In this document: piece by piece, positions 1 through 6,799 of the stretch
Layout: each line of letters opens with the position of its first letter
How positions within the stretch are numbered: the stretch's first letter is position 1
From: Candidatus Mediterraneibacter merdipullorum
Lineage (GTDB): Bacteria; Bacillota; Clostridia; Lachnospirales; Lachnospiraceae
DNA length: 64,000 nucleotides
NCBI GenBank assembly: GCA_019117125.1
Contig: DXAL01000021.1
Location: 1 to 64,000 of the forward strand
Direction: 5' to 3'
Made by a program: the position numbers and the translations under genes
The notes under the pieces: generated by a model
What the model was told of the DNA's origin: nothing
Seen by the model: the letters and a program-made list of their open reading frames with translations, nothing else
Databases searched by the model: none

Positions 1-300
1 GTGAAATCTACCCGGGAATCGGGTGAAAGATAAGACACGAATCTGATAAAAAAACGGATAATACTCCTGTATGGCTCCCTCATCCTGCCCGCGCGGAGCA
101 GGTGAATACAGGATAGCACAGACAGGCAGAAAAACAAGAGAACGTCCGCAGCATTTCTCTGTTCAGAGCGTCCGCAAAAGATGCCTTTTTTACAGAGACG
201 GAATATGCTAGAATAAGAAGAACGGTTTCCCGAAGCTGCGCCGGAGGAAGGAGCGGAGCCTGCAGGGAAATAAAAAACACCGGGAGAGGACAGCAGATAC
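1..300. other. Gene-free left edge with nested hairpin
   Basis: No convincing gene lies here. A frame opening at base 1 stops at 31-33 and could be the tail of an upstream gene, but ten codons cannot be identified. Bases 66-112 fold into nested inverted repeats (CCTGTAT at 66-72 with ATACAGG at 106-112, and inside it CCTGC at 84-88 with GCAGG at 98-102). The remainder is presumably the leader of tex. Confidence 0.4.
206..214 (+). promoter_or_regulatory. Predicted extended -10 promoter of tex
   Basis: TGCTAGAAT is an extended -10 element (TGn followed by TAGAAT). Only a T-run sits at the -35 distance. The expected start of transcription is near 221, leaving a leader of about 80 nt before the tex start codon. 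Confidence 0.4.
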
Positions 301-2454
301 ATGGATGTAAATCAGAGACTGACAGAGGAACTTGGCGTAAAGCGCTGGCAGATTGATGCGGCGGTAAAGCTCATTGACGACGGCAATACGATACCGTTTA
401 TCGCGCGATACAGGAAAGAGGCGACAGGTGCTTTAGATGACGGACAGCTCAGAAAGCTGGACGAGCGTCTGAGGTATCTGCGGAACCTGGAGGAAAGGAA
501 GGAGCAGGTGCTCTCCGCCATTGAAGAGCAGGGCAGGCTGACGGAGGAACTGAAGAGACAGATACTGGCGGCAGAGACGATGGTGACCGTGGAGGATTTG
601 TACCGCCCCTATCGTCCGAAACGGCGGACCCGCGCTATCATCGCAAAAGAGAGGGGACTCGGACCCCTTGCCGCATACATCATGCAGCAGGATGCGGCAG
701 AGCCTCTGGAAAAGACGGCAGAGCAATATGTGTCAGAGGAAAAAGAGACAGCGAGCGCAGAAGACGCAATCGCAGGCGCGAAGGATATCATCGCGGAAGC
801 TGTCTCCGACCATGCGGACTACCGCGCATGGATACGGAATGCAACCGTGAAAAAGGGAAAAGTCCTCGCTGCAGCGAAGGACCCGGAGGCAGAGTCTGTC
901 TATGAGATGTACTATGAATTTGAGGAACCGGTTTCCAGGCTGGCAGGGCACCGCATTCTTGCCGTGAACCGGGGAGAGAAAGAAAAGTTCCTGACCGTGA
1001 AAGTGGAGGCGCCGGAAGAGGATATCCTGCGCTATCTCGAGAAAAAGATGATACGCAGGGAAAACCCGTATACGACCCCGGTCCTCAGGGAAGCCATCGC
1101 GGACAGCTACCGCCGCCTGATTGCTCCGGCAATCGAGCGGGAGATACGGAACGCCCTGACAGAACGGGCGGAGGACGGGGCAATCGAAGTCTTCGGGAAA
1201 AATCTGCATCAGCTCCTGATGCAGCCGCCCATCACGGGAAAAGTCGTGCTCGGATGGGACCCGGCATTTCGCACCGGGTGCAAACTGGCAGTCGTAGACC
1301 CGACGGGCAAGGTCATCGGGACTACGGTCATCTACCCTACCGCGCCGACGACGCCGAAGAAGATACAGGCGAGCAGGGAGCTGTTGAAGAAGATAATACC
1401 GAAGTATCACATTTCCCTCATTTCTCTTGGAAACGGGACAGCGTCCAGGGAGTCCGAGCAGTTTATCGTGGAGCTCTTAAAAGAGATGCCCCGGGAGAAT
1501 GTGCAGTATGTCATTGTAAACGAGGCGGGGGCGTCTGTATATTCGGCGAGCAAACTGGCGAGCGAGGAATTTCCGGAGTTCGATGTAGGGCAGCGGAGCG
1601 CGGCGTCCATCGCAAGGCGGCTCCAGGACCCTCTGGCAGAACTGGTGAAGATTGACCCGAAGTCCATCGGAGTCGGACAGTATCAGCATGATATGGACCA
1701 GAAAAAGCTGGGCGAATCCCTGGGAGGCGTGGTGGAAGACTGTGTGAACAAAGTGGGTGTGGACCTGAATACAGCCTCGGCTCCGCTTCTGTCTTATATT
1801 TCCGGCATCAGCGGGACGATTGCCAGGAACATTGTCGCGTACCGGGAAGAACACGGCCGCTTTACGGACAGGAGAGAACTGCTGAAAGTGCCGAAGCTGG
1901 GCCCGAAAGCATATGAGCAGTGCGCGGGATTCATGCGGATACAGGACGGGAAGAATCCACTGGATGCCACGGGCGTCCACCCGGAATCTTATGAGGCTGC
2001 CCGGAAACTGTTAGAGAAACAGGGGTTTACGCCGGAAGACGTCACGGCGCACCGCCTGAGCGGGCTGTCCCTTACGATAAAAGATTACGGGAAGCTGGCG
2101 GAGGAACTGGGAATCGGGGAGATGACGCTGCGGGATATCGTAAAAGAGCTGGAGAAACCGGCGCGCGACCCGCGGGATGAGATGCCGAAACCCATCCTGC
2201 GCACGGACGTCCTGGATATGAAGGATTTGAAAGAAGGCATGGTGCTCAAAGGCACTGTCCGCAATGTGATTGATTTCGGCGTGTTCGTCGATATCGGCGT
2301 GCACCAGGACGGTCTCGTACACATTTCGCAGATTACAGACCGGTATATCCGGCACCCGCTAGAAGTGGTGAGTGTGGGAGATATCGTGGATGTAAAGGTC
2401 ATGAGCGTGGATTTAAAGAAAAAGCGCATTCAGCTCACGATGAGAGGAGTCTGA
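301..2454 (+). CDS. tex: Tex family RNA-binding protein
   Basis: Cytoplasmic nucleic-acid-binding protein of the Tex family, the bacterial relatives of eukaryotic Spt6, linked to transcription fidelity and stress tolerance. The 717 residues match the usual size. In order: the helical Tex N-terminal domain, a YqgF/RNase H-like domain beginning around residue 315 (VLGWDPAFRTGCKLAVVDP), helix-hairpin-helix segments around residues 480-560 (LLSYISGISGTIARNIVAYR; ELLKVPKLGPKAYEQC), and a C-terminal S1 domain around residues 645-715 (GTVRNVIDFGVFVDIG, DGLVHISQI). The gene is transcribed alone. Its last 20 bases overlap the end of the convergent HAD gene on the other strand. The exact cellular role in Clostridia is not settled. 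Confidence 0.96.
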   Translation: MDVNQRLTEELGVKRWQIDAAVKLIDDGNTIPFIARYRKEATGALDDGQLRKLDERLRYLRNLEERKEQVLSAIEEQGRLTEELKRQILAAETMVTVEDLYRPYRPKRRTRAIIAKERGLGPLAAYIMQQDAAEPLEKTAEQYVSEEKETASAEDAIAGAKDIIAEAVSDHADYRAWIRNATVKKGKVLAAAKDPEAESVYEMYYEFEEPVSRLAGHRILAVNRGEKEKFLTVKVEAPEEDILRYLEKKMIRRENPYTTPVLREAIADSYRRLIAPAIEREIRNALTERAEDGAIEVFGKNLHQLLMQPPITGKVVLGWDPAFRTGCKLAVVDPTGKVIGTTVIYPTAPTTPKKIQASRELLKKIIPKYHISLISLGNGTASRESEQFIVELLKEMPRENVQYVIVNEAGASVYSASKLASEEFPEFDVGQRSAASIARRLQDPLAELVKIDPKSIGVGQYQHDMDQKKLGESLGGVVEDCVNKVGVDLNTASAPLLSYISGISGTIARNIVAYREEHGRFTDRRELLKVPKLGPKAYEQCAGFMRIQDGKNPLDATGVHPESYEAARKLLEKQGFTPEDVTAHRLSGLSLTIKDYGKLAEELGIGEMTLRDIVKELEKPARDPRDEMPKPILRTDVLDMKDLKEGMVLKGTVRNVIDFGVFVDIGVHQDGLVHISQITDRYIRHPLEVVSVGDIVDVKVMSVDLKKKRIQLTMRGV

Positions 2455-3058
2455 GCAGCTCTTTTGGAGTCCCGGGACGATAGTCCGCCGGGACTTCTTT
2501 TTCGCGGGCGCCCCAGAGCGCAAGGGCAGAGGCTGTCCCTGCGGCGGCAGCGCAGGACATGTCGTGGGGCGTATCGCCGACGTAGAGGATGTCGCTTCTC
2601 TCTGCTCCGGTCAGCTCCATATATCTCAGGAGCGGTTCCGGGGAGGGCTTGGGCGCAGCCACATCGTCCGAGCAGATGATGTCTGAAAAATACGGGCGCA
2701 GAGGGAGCACATCAAAGATGAGGTCCAGCTCTTCATGAGTGCGCGACGTGATGATGCCGAGACGGCATCCGGATGTCCGGAGGGATTCCAGCAGCATGGG
2801 GATGTCATCGAAGATGCGGCACATTCCCGCATTTTTCGCCTCGTTCTCTATCCAGAGGGCAAGCGTTGCATCCGGGTCTTTTACCCCGAGACGGTCCAGG
2901 GTGATGACCGATGTGCAGGCAAGGCAGAATGCCAGGTCTTCGGTCTCGCAGACGATGCCGTCGGATGTCTGCAGCGCTTCTTTCAGTGACTGAAGGATGT
3001 TGAGGGCGGTATCAATCAGAGTCCCGTCAACGTCAAAAACAATGTGTCCGTATTTCAT
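2435..3058 (-). CDS. HAD family hydrolase, PGP-like phosphatase
   Basis: Small-molecule phosphatase of the haloacid dehalogenase superfamily, subfamily IA (phosphoglycolate phosphatase-like). The motifs are in order: motif I DVDGT near residue 10, motif II in IITSRT near residue 102, the motif III lysine in APKPSPEP near residue 135, and motif IV VGDTPHD near residue 160. The helical cap between motifs I and II is the size expected for this subfamily. At 207 residues it is typical. The substrate cannot be read from sequence; phosphoglycolate, other sugar phosphates or pyrophosphate are all possible. It is convergent with tex, sharing 20 bases, and divergent from the J-domain gene. Confidence 0.85.
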   Translation of the reverse strand: MKYGHIVFDVDGTLIDTALNILQSLKEALQTSDGIVCETEDLAFCLACTSVITLDRLGVKDPDATLALWIENEAKNAGMCRIFDDIPMLLESLRTSGCRLGIITSRTHEELDLIFDVLPLRPYFSDIICSDDVAAPKPSPEPLLRYMELTGAERSDILYVGDTPHDMSCAAAAGTASALALWGAREKEVPADYRPGTPKELLRLLSS

Positions 3059-3148
3059 TGGAACCTCCTGTGCAGCTCCGCCTTCGGTGGGGCGGTCAGT
3101 AAAGCTATTATAGCAGGGCTGTTATCCGGAGTAAAGGCATACTCCTTC

Positions 3149-3177
3149 TTGACTTTCTGAAAAATAGCTGTTATATT
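3149..3177 (+). promoter_or_regulatory. Predicted sigma-A promoter of the J-domain gene
   Basis: TTGACT (3149-3154) and TATATT (3172-3177) are separated by 17 bp. This gives a leader of about 95 nt that contains the hairpin at 3202-3237. Confidence 0.65.
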
Positions 3178-3201
3178 ACAAATAGAACAATAGATAAAAA
3201 C

Positions 3202-3237
3202 AATGATACGGCGCCTGTCCTGCAGGCGCCGGTCATT
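3202..3237 (+). promoter_or_regulatory. GC-rich leader hairpin before the J-domain gene
   Basis: CGGCGCCTG (3209-3217) pairs perfectly with CAGGCGCCG (3223-3231) around a 5-nt loop, and AATGA/TCATT extends the stem outward after a small interior mismatch. It lies between the promoter and the Shine-Dalgarno at 3266-3273. No T-tract follows, so a structured 5' leader is more likely than a terminator. It is not a CIRCE element. Confidence 0.5.
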
Positions 3238-3279
3238 CAGATAGGGATATTTTTCAGACCCATGCGGGAGGTGGTCGTG

Positions 3280-4311
3280 GTGACAGCGAAAAGAGATTAT
3301 TACGAGGTGCTCGGCGTCAGCAGGGATGCAGATGAGACACAGATTAAAAAGGCATACCGGAAACTTGCGAAGAAATATCATCCGGATACGAATGCAGGCG
3401 ATACGTCGGCAAAGCAGAAGTTTGAAGAGGTCACGGAAGCCTATACGGTATTGAGTGACAAAGAAAAGAGGGACCTCTACGACCGGTTCGGGCACGCGGC
3501 GTTCGACCAGACAGCGGGAGCCGGGCAGGGAACCGGAGCCGGAGATGCCGGCGGCTTCTGGCGTGCGTACAAAACCCCGGACGGCGGCTATCAGGAATAT
3601 CATTTTGAGAGCGGCAATATGGATGACATGTTCGGCGATATTTTCGGTGACCTGTTCCATCACGGGACCGGAGGTGCTGCTCAGGGCTTTGGCGGCAGGT
3701 CCCATCACGGGAACATGCACGGCGGATTCGGCGGGTTCGACGGCTTTGGAAGGAGCAGGGAGAAGCAGAAGGGCGAAGATGTGCATGCAGATGTGACCGT
3801 CGGGTTTGACGAGGCGGCATTTGGCTGCGAGAAGGTGATACGCCTCTCAGACGCCAGGGGCGGGGTCCAGTCGCTCAAGGTGCGCATCCCGGCAGGCATC
3901 GACACCGGCAAGACGGTACGGCTGAAGGGCAAAGGGATGCCCGGCGTCAACGGAGGCGGGGCAGGGGACCTGATGCTGAGAGTGACTGTTTCGGAGAAGC
4001 CCGGATACAGGCGGGACGGCATGGACGTGTACACAACGGTGCGCATCCCCTATACGACGGCGGCGCTCGGAGGAGAAGCGGTAGTCAGCACCCTGTACGG
4101 CAATGTGGTCTGCCGTATCAGAGAAGGCACCCAGTCCGGGACGAAGATACGTCTGCGGGGCAAAGGCATCGTATCCATGAAAGACCCTGCCGTGCGCGGG
4201 GACCAGTATGTGACGGTGGAAATCAGTGTGCCGCAGCACCTGAGTGAGAAGGCGCGGCAGAAATTAAGAGAGTTTGAGGCGCTGTGCGGCGGGCAGGCAA
4301 AGACCGCGTAA
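3280..4311 (+). CDS. DnaJ-like J-domain co-chaperone without zinc finger
   Basis: Hsp40-type co-chaperone that would stimulate DnaK ATPase. The J domain occupies residues 1-70, with the HPD motif at residues 34-36. A Gly/Phe-rich linker spans about residues 75-160 and the two-part substrate-binding DnaJ C-terminal region follows ([21 protein letters not shown]). The CxxCxGxG zinc repeats of classical DnaJ are absent, which makes it a type II (CbpA-like) protein and not the main dnaJ. The GTG at 3280 is preferred as the start because GGGAGG lies about 7 nt before it; the in-frame ATG at 3262 lies upstream of that ribosome site. It stands alone with its own promoter and terminator, not beside grpE or dnaK. 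Confidence 0.88.
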   Translation: MTAKRDYYEVLGVSRDADETQIKKAYRKLAKKYHPDTNAGDTSAKQKFEEVTEAYTVLSDKEKRDLYDRFGHAAFDQTAGAGQGTGAGDAGGFWRAYKTPDGGYQEYHFESGNMDDMFGDIFGDLFHHGTGGAAQGFGGRSHHGNMHGGFGGFDGFGRSREKQKGEDVHADVTVGFDEAAFGCEKVIRLSDARGGVQSLKVRIPAGIDTGKTVRLKGKGMPGVNGGGAGDLMLRVTVSEKPGYRRDGMDVYTTVRIPYTTAALGGEAVVSTLYGNVVCRIREGTQSGTKIRLRGKGIVSMKDPAVRGDQYVTVEISVPQHLSEKARQKLREFEALCGGQAKTA

Positions 4312-4334
4312 ACAGCGTCTGCAGCTGCGCAGAG

Positions 4335-4374
4335 GAATGCCCGTTATCGGTCGGACGGCTGATAGCGGGCATTC
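4335..4374 (+). terminator. Terminator after the J-domain gene
   Basis: GAATGCCCGTTATC (4335-4348) pairs with GATAGCGGGCATTC (4361-4374), 14 bp with one G-U pair. It is followed by TCTTTG, a modest T-tract. Confidence 0.55.
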
Positions 4375-4448
4375 TCTTTGTGTGCTGGAAGTTCCGGATT
4401 TGCACCCGGCTGAACGGAAATTCCCAGGCTGAAATTCCCCGGCTTTCC

Positions 4449-4477
4449 TTGCGTATAAGAGGCGGATTTGGTATGAT
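4449..4477 (+). promoter_or_regulatory. Predicted sigma-A promoter of rpiB
   Basis: TTGCGT (4449-4454), 17-bp spacer, TATGAT (4472-4477). Transcription would begin near 4484, before a GGAGG ribosome site. Confidence 0.65.
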
Positions 4478-4510
4478 GAAAAAAGGTATGGACAAAGGAG
4501 GAATGACAGA

Positions 4511-4978
4511 ATGAAGATAGGGATTGGCAATGACCATTCCGCGCTGGAACTGAAGGCGGAGATGATAGATTTTCTGAAAGAGAAAGGCCATGAAGTGGTC
4601 GATTACGGAACGGATTCGCCTGCAAGCTGTGACTATCCGGTCTACGGCGAGCGCGTCGCGCGGGCGGTTGTATCCGGCGAGGCAGAACAGGGCATCCTGA
4701 TATGTGGGACCGGTCTTGGCATTTCCATTGCCGCAAACAAGGTAAAGGGAATCCGGGCGGCAGTGTGCAGCGAGCCCTTTACGGCAAAAATGGCAAGAGC
4801 GCACAACGACTGCAATATCCTTGCCTTCGGGGCGCGAGTCGTGGGCAGCGAGCTGGCAAAGATGATTGTGGAGACATGGCTCGACACAGAATTTGAAGGC
4901 GGGAGACACCAGAAACGGGTAGACCTTATCACGGCAATCGAGGCGCGTGAGACAGAAGAGAAAGCAGAGAGGATGTAG
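4511..4978 (+). CDS. rpiB: Ribose-5-phosphate isomerase B
   Basis: Interconverts ribose 5-phosphate and ribulose 5-phosphate in the non-oxidative pentose phosphate pathway. The 155 residues align with the RpiB/LacAB family from end to end: N-terminal IGNDHSALELK, GTDSPASCDYP, the active-site loop ICGTGLGISIAANKVKGIRAA, and HNDCNILAFGARV. The GTG.SIAANK loop carries residues typical of RpiB; related family members act on galactose- or allose-6-phosphate, so substrate is inferred. It is followed after 3 nt by the CmpB-like membrane gene and probably shares its transcript. Ribulose-phosphate epimerase (rpe) is encoded elsewhere in the window. Confidence 0.93.
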   Translation: MKIGIGNDHSALELKAEMIDFLKEKGHEVVDYGTDSPASCDYPVYGERVARAVVSGEAEQGILICGTGLGISIAANKVKGIRAAVCSEPFTAKMARAHNDCNILAFGARVVGSELAKMIVETWLDTEFEGGRHQKRVDLITAIEARETEEKAERM

Positions 4979-4981
4979 CAA

Positions 4982-6067
4982 ATGCATACCTATCATCTGA
5001 CACAGTGGCTGTTGTTCTTTTTTATTTACAGTTTCATCGGCTGGATATGGGAGAGCTGTTATGTATCGGCGCGGCAGCGCCGGTGGGTGAACCGGGGATT
5101 CCTGCACGGTCCCATGCTGCCCATTTACGGCTCGGGAGCCCTGGTGATACTGGTGAGCACCATCGGGGTGCGGGAGCATCCCTGGCTGATTTTCCTGTTC
5201 GGCATGATTGCCGCCACTGCACTGGAATATGTGACAGGCGCGGTGATGGAGCGGCTGTTCCATGTCCGGTACTGGGATTACAGCAATCAGAAGCTGAACG
5301 TGAACGGGTATATCTGCGCCAGCTCCACCCTCTGCTGGGGCGTGTTCTCCGTGCTGCTCGTGCGCGTGGTCCACGTGCCCATCGAGCGCGTGGTGCTGGA
5401 TATCCCGCTGCTTCTCACAGACGGACTTGCCCTGGTCCTGACGATTGCGGCATCCGTGGATATGACCCAGTCCTTCAACGAGGCGATGGACCTCAGACGC
5501 GTCCTCGTCCAGCTCGAGGAGAGCAGGGAGCAGATACGCAGGATGGAGGAGAAACTCAGGACTGCGACCGGGGAACTCATCGACGATTACCGGCAGCGTT
5601 CCGGCGAGCTCATCACGGACTACCGGCAGCGGGCTGAGAAACTGGCGGAGGAATACCGGAAACGCTCGGAGGAAGTCGTGGAAAATTACCGGAAGCGTGC
5701 TGCCGGACACCGGAAGAAACGGAAAGAGCAAAGAGCTGCATATCTGGAATGGATCAATGTAAAGCGGGCGCAGAAACGACTCCGGCTTGAAGAGCTGACC
5801 GAGCGGGCGGAAGCGCTGTTCGGCGGGCAGACCGGGCAGCAGGCGGACGGACCCGAAAGCGGACCTCAGTCCCGGGAGGGAGAGCGCCGGGGAGACATCG
5901 CAGGATTCCGGGAGAAGATTGCTGCGGAACTGGAAAAGCTCCATTCGCGGACAGACAGGAATTATCTGCACATCGCAGGGCAGCTGAAGCGGAATCCGAC
6001 CGCGGCGTCGAAGCAGTTCGCCGACGCGCTGGCTGAACTCAAGGATGCTCTGGAACACATGAAATGA
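4982..6067 (+). CDS. CmpB-like membrane protein with coiled-coil tail
   Basis: Membrane protein of the group annotated as putative ABC transporter permease (CmpB type, Pfam ABC_trans_CmpB); no transport activity is established and no ABC partner is adjacent. Residues 1-165 are hydrophobic, with about five membrane segments and the family signature around IYSFIGWIWESCYVS and GFLHGPMLPIYGSGA. The C-terminal 200 residues are charged and cytoplasmic. Within them, residues 198-241 form four consecutive 11-residue repeats (E-L-I-x-D-Y-R-Q-R-x-x pattern), an extended helical coiled coil. It begins 3 nt after rpiB and ends 61 nt before nth. The function is unknown; a scaffolding or envelope role is only a guess. 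Confidence 0.75.
   Translation: MHTYHLTQWLLFFFIYSFIGWIWESCYVSARQRRWVNRGFLHGPMLPIYGSGALVILVSTIGVREHPWLIFLFGMIAATALEYVTGAVMERLFHVRYWDYSNQKLNVNGYICASSTLCWGVFSVLLVRVVHVPIERVVLDIPLLLTDGLALVLTIAASVDMTQSFNEAMDLRRVLVQLEESREQIRRMEEKLRTATGELIDDYRQRSGELITDYRQRAEKLAEEYRKRSEEVVENYRKRAAGHRKKRKEQRAAYLEWINVKRAQKRLRLEELTERAEALFGGQTGQQADGPESGPQSREGERRGDIAGFREKIAAELEKLHSRTDRNYLHIAGQLKRNPTAASKQFADALAELKDALEHMK
5573..5704 (+). repeat. Four tandem 33-bp units encoding an 11-residue repeat
   Basis: Residues 198-241 of the membrane protein read ELIDDYRQRSG, ELITDYRQRAE, KLAEEYRKRSE, EVVENYRKRAA. Eleven-residue (hendecad) periodicity is a known basis for right-handed or nearly straight coiled coils. Confidence 0.75.
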
Positions 6068-6128
6068 CAGCCTGCCAAAGGCACAGACAGGCGGAAAGAC
6101 CAAAGAGAAGAACGGAGGAACAGGACAT

Positions 6129-6773
6129 ATGACAAAGAAACAGCGCGCCCTCGAAGTGATTGAGCGGCTGAAGAAAGAATATCCGGATGCCGGGTGCACG
6201 CTGGACTACGACCAGGCGTGGAAGCTCCTGGTCAGCGTCAGGCTTGCGGCGCAGTGTACAGACGCCCGCGTCAATGTAGTCGTGGAGGGGCTGTATGAAA
6301 AATATCCGGATGTGGAGGCGCTTGCGGACGCAGACGTGGATGACATCGAAGAAATCGTGCGTCCCTGCGGACTCGGGAGAAGCAAAGCGAGGGATATCAG
6401 CGCGTGTATGAAGATACTCCGGGATGAATACGGCGGCAGGGTGCCCGATGATTTTGACGCGCTCTTAAAACTCCCGGGCGTGGGAAGAAAAAGTGCGAAT
6501 CTCATCATGGGGGATGTGTTCGGGAAACCGGCGATTGTGACGGACACCCACTGCATCCGCCTTGTCAACCGCATCGGACTCGTGGACGGCATCAAAGAGC
6601 CGAAGAAGGTGGAGATGGCGCTCTGGAAAATCATCCCGCCGGAGGAAGGCAGCGATTTCTGCCACCGGCTCGTCTATCATGGAAGGGATATCTGTACGGC
6701 AAGGACGAAGCCCTGCTGTGACAGGTGCTGTCTGGCGGATGTGTGCAAAAAAGCCGGCGTAGCGAAGGCATAA
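6129..6773 (+). CDS. nth: Endonuclease III
   Basis: DNA glycosylase/AP lyase of base excision repair, acting on oxidised pyrimidines. The 214-residue protein has the HhH-GPD fold: the helix-hairpin-helix LLKLPGVGRKSANLIM with the catalytic lysine (residue about 120), and the catalytic aspartate in VTDTHCIRLVNRIGL. The C-terminal four-cysteine [4Fe-4S] loop is present as C-x6-C-x2-C-x5-C (CTARTKPCCDRCCLADVC). The start ATG lies a few bases after an AGGAACAGGA ribosome site. The flavodiiron fusion gene starts 26 nt downstream. Confidence 0.95.
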   Translation: MTKKQRALEVIERLKKEYPDAGCTLDYDQAWKLLVSVRLAAQCTDARVNVVVEGLYEKYPDVEALADADVDDIEEIVRPCGLGRSKARDISACMKILRDEYGGRVPDDFDALLKLPGVGRKSANLIMGDVFGKPAIVTDTHCIRLVNRIGLVDGIKEPKKVEMALWKIIPPEEGSDFCHRLVYHGRDICTARTKPCCDRCCLADVCKKAGVAKA

Positions 6774-6799
6774 AGGCAAAAAAGAGTAAGGAGGAAGAG

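Noticed and set aside
1-33. Tail of an upstream gene at the left edge
   Set aside because: Ten codons before a stop are too few to identify a protein or even confirm the frame.
4223-6199. 658-codon minus-strand frame opposite rpiB and the membrane protein
   Set aside because: It covers three well-supported plus-strand genes and has random-looking Cys/His/Pro-rich composition, typical of an antisense shadow.
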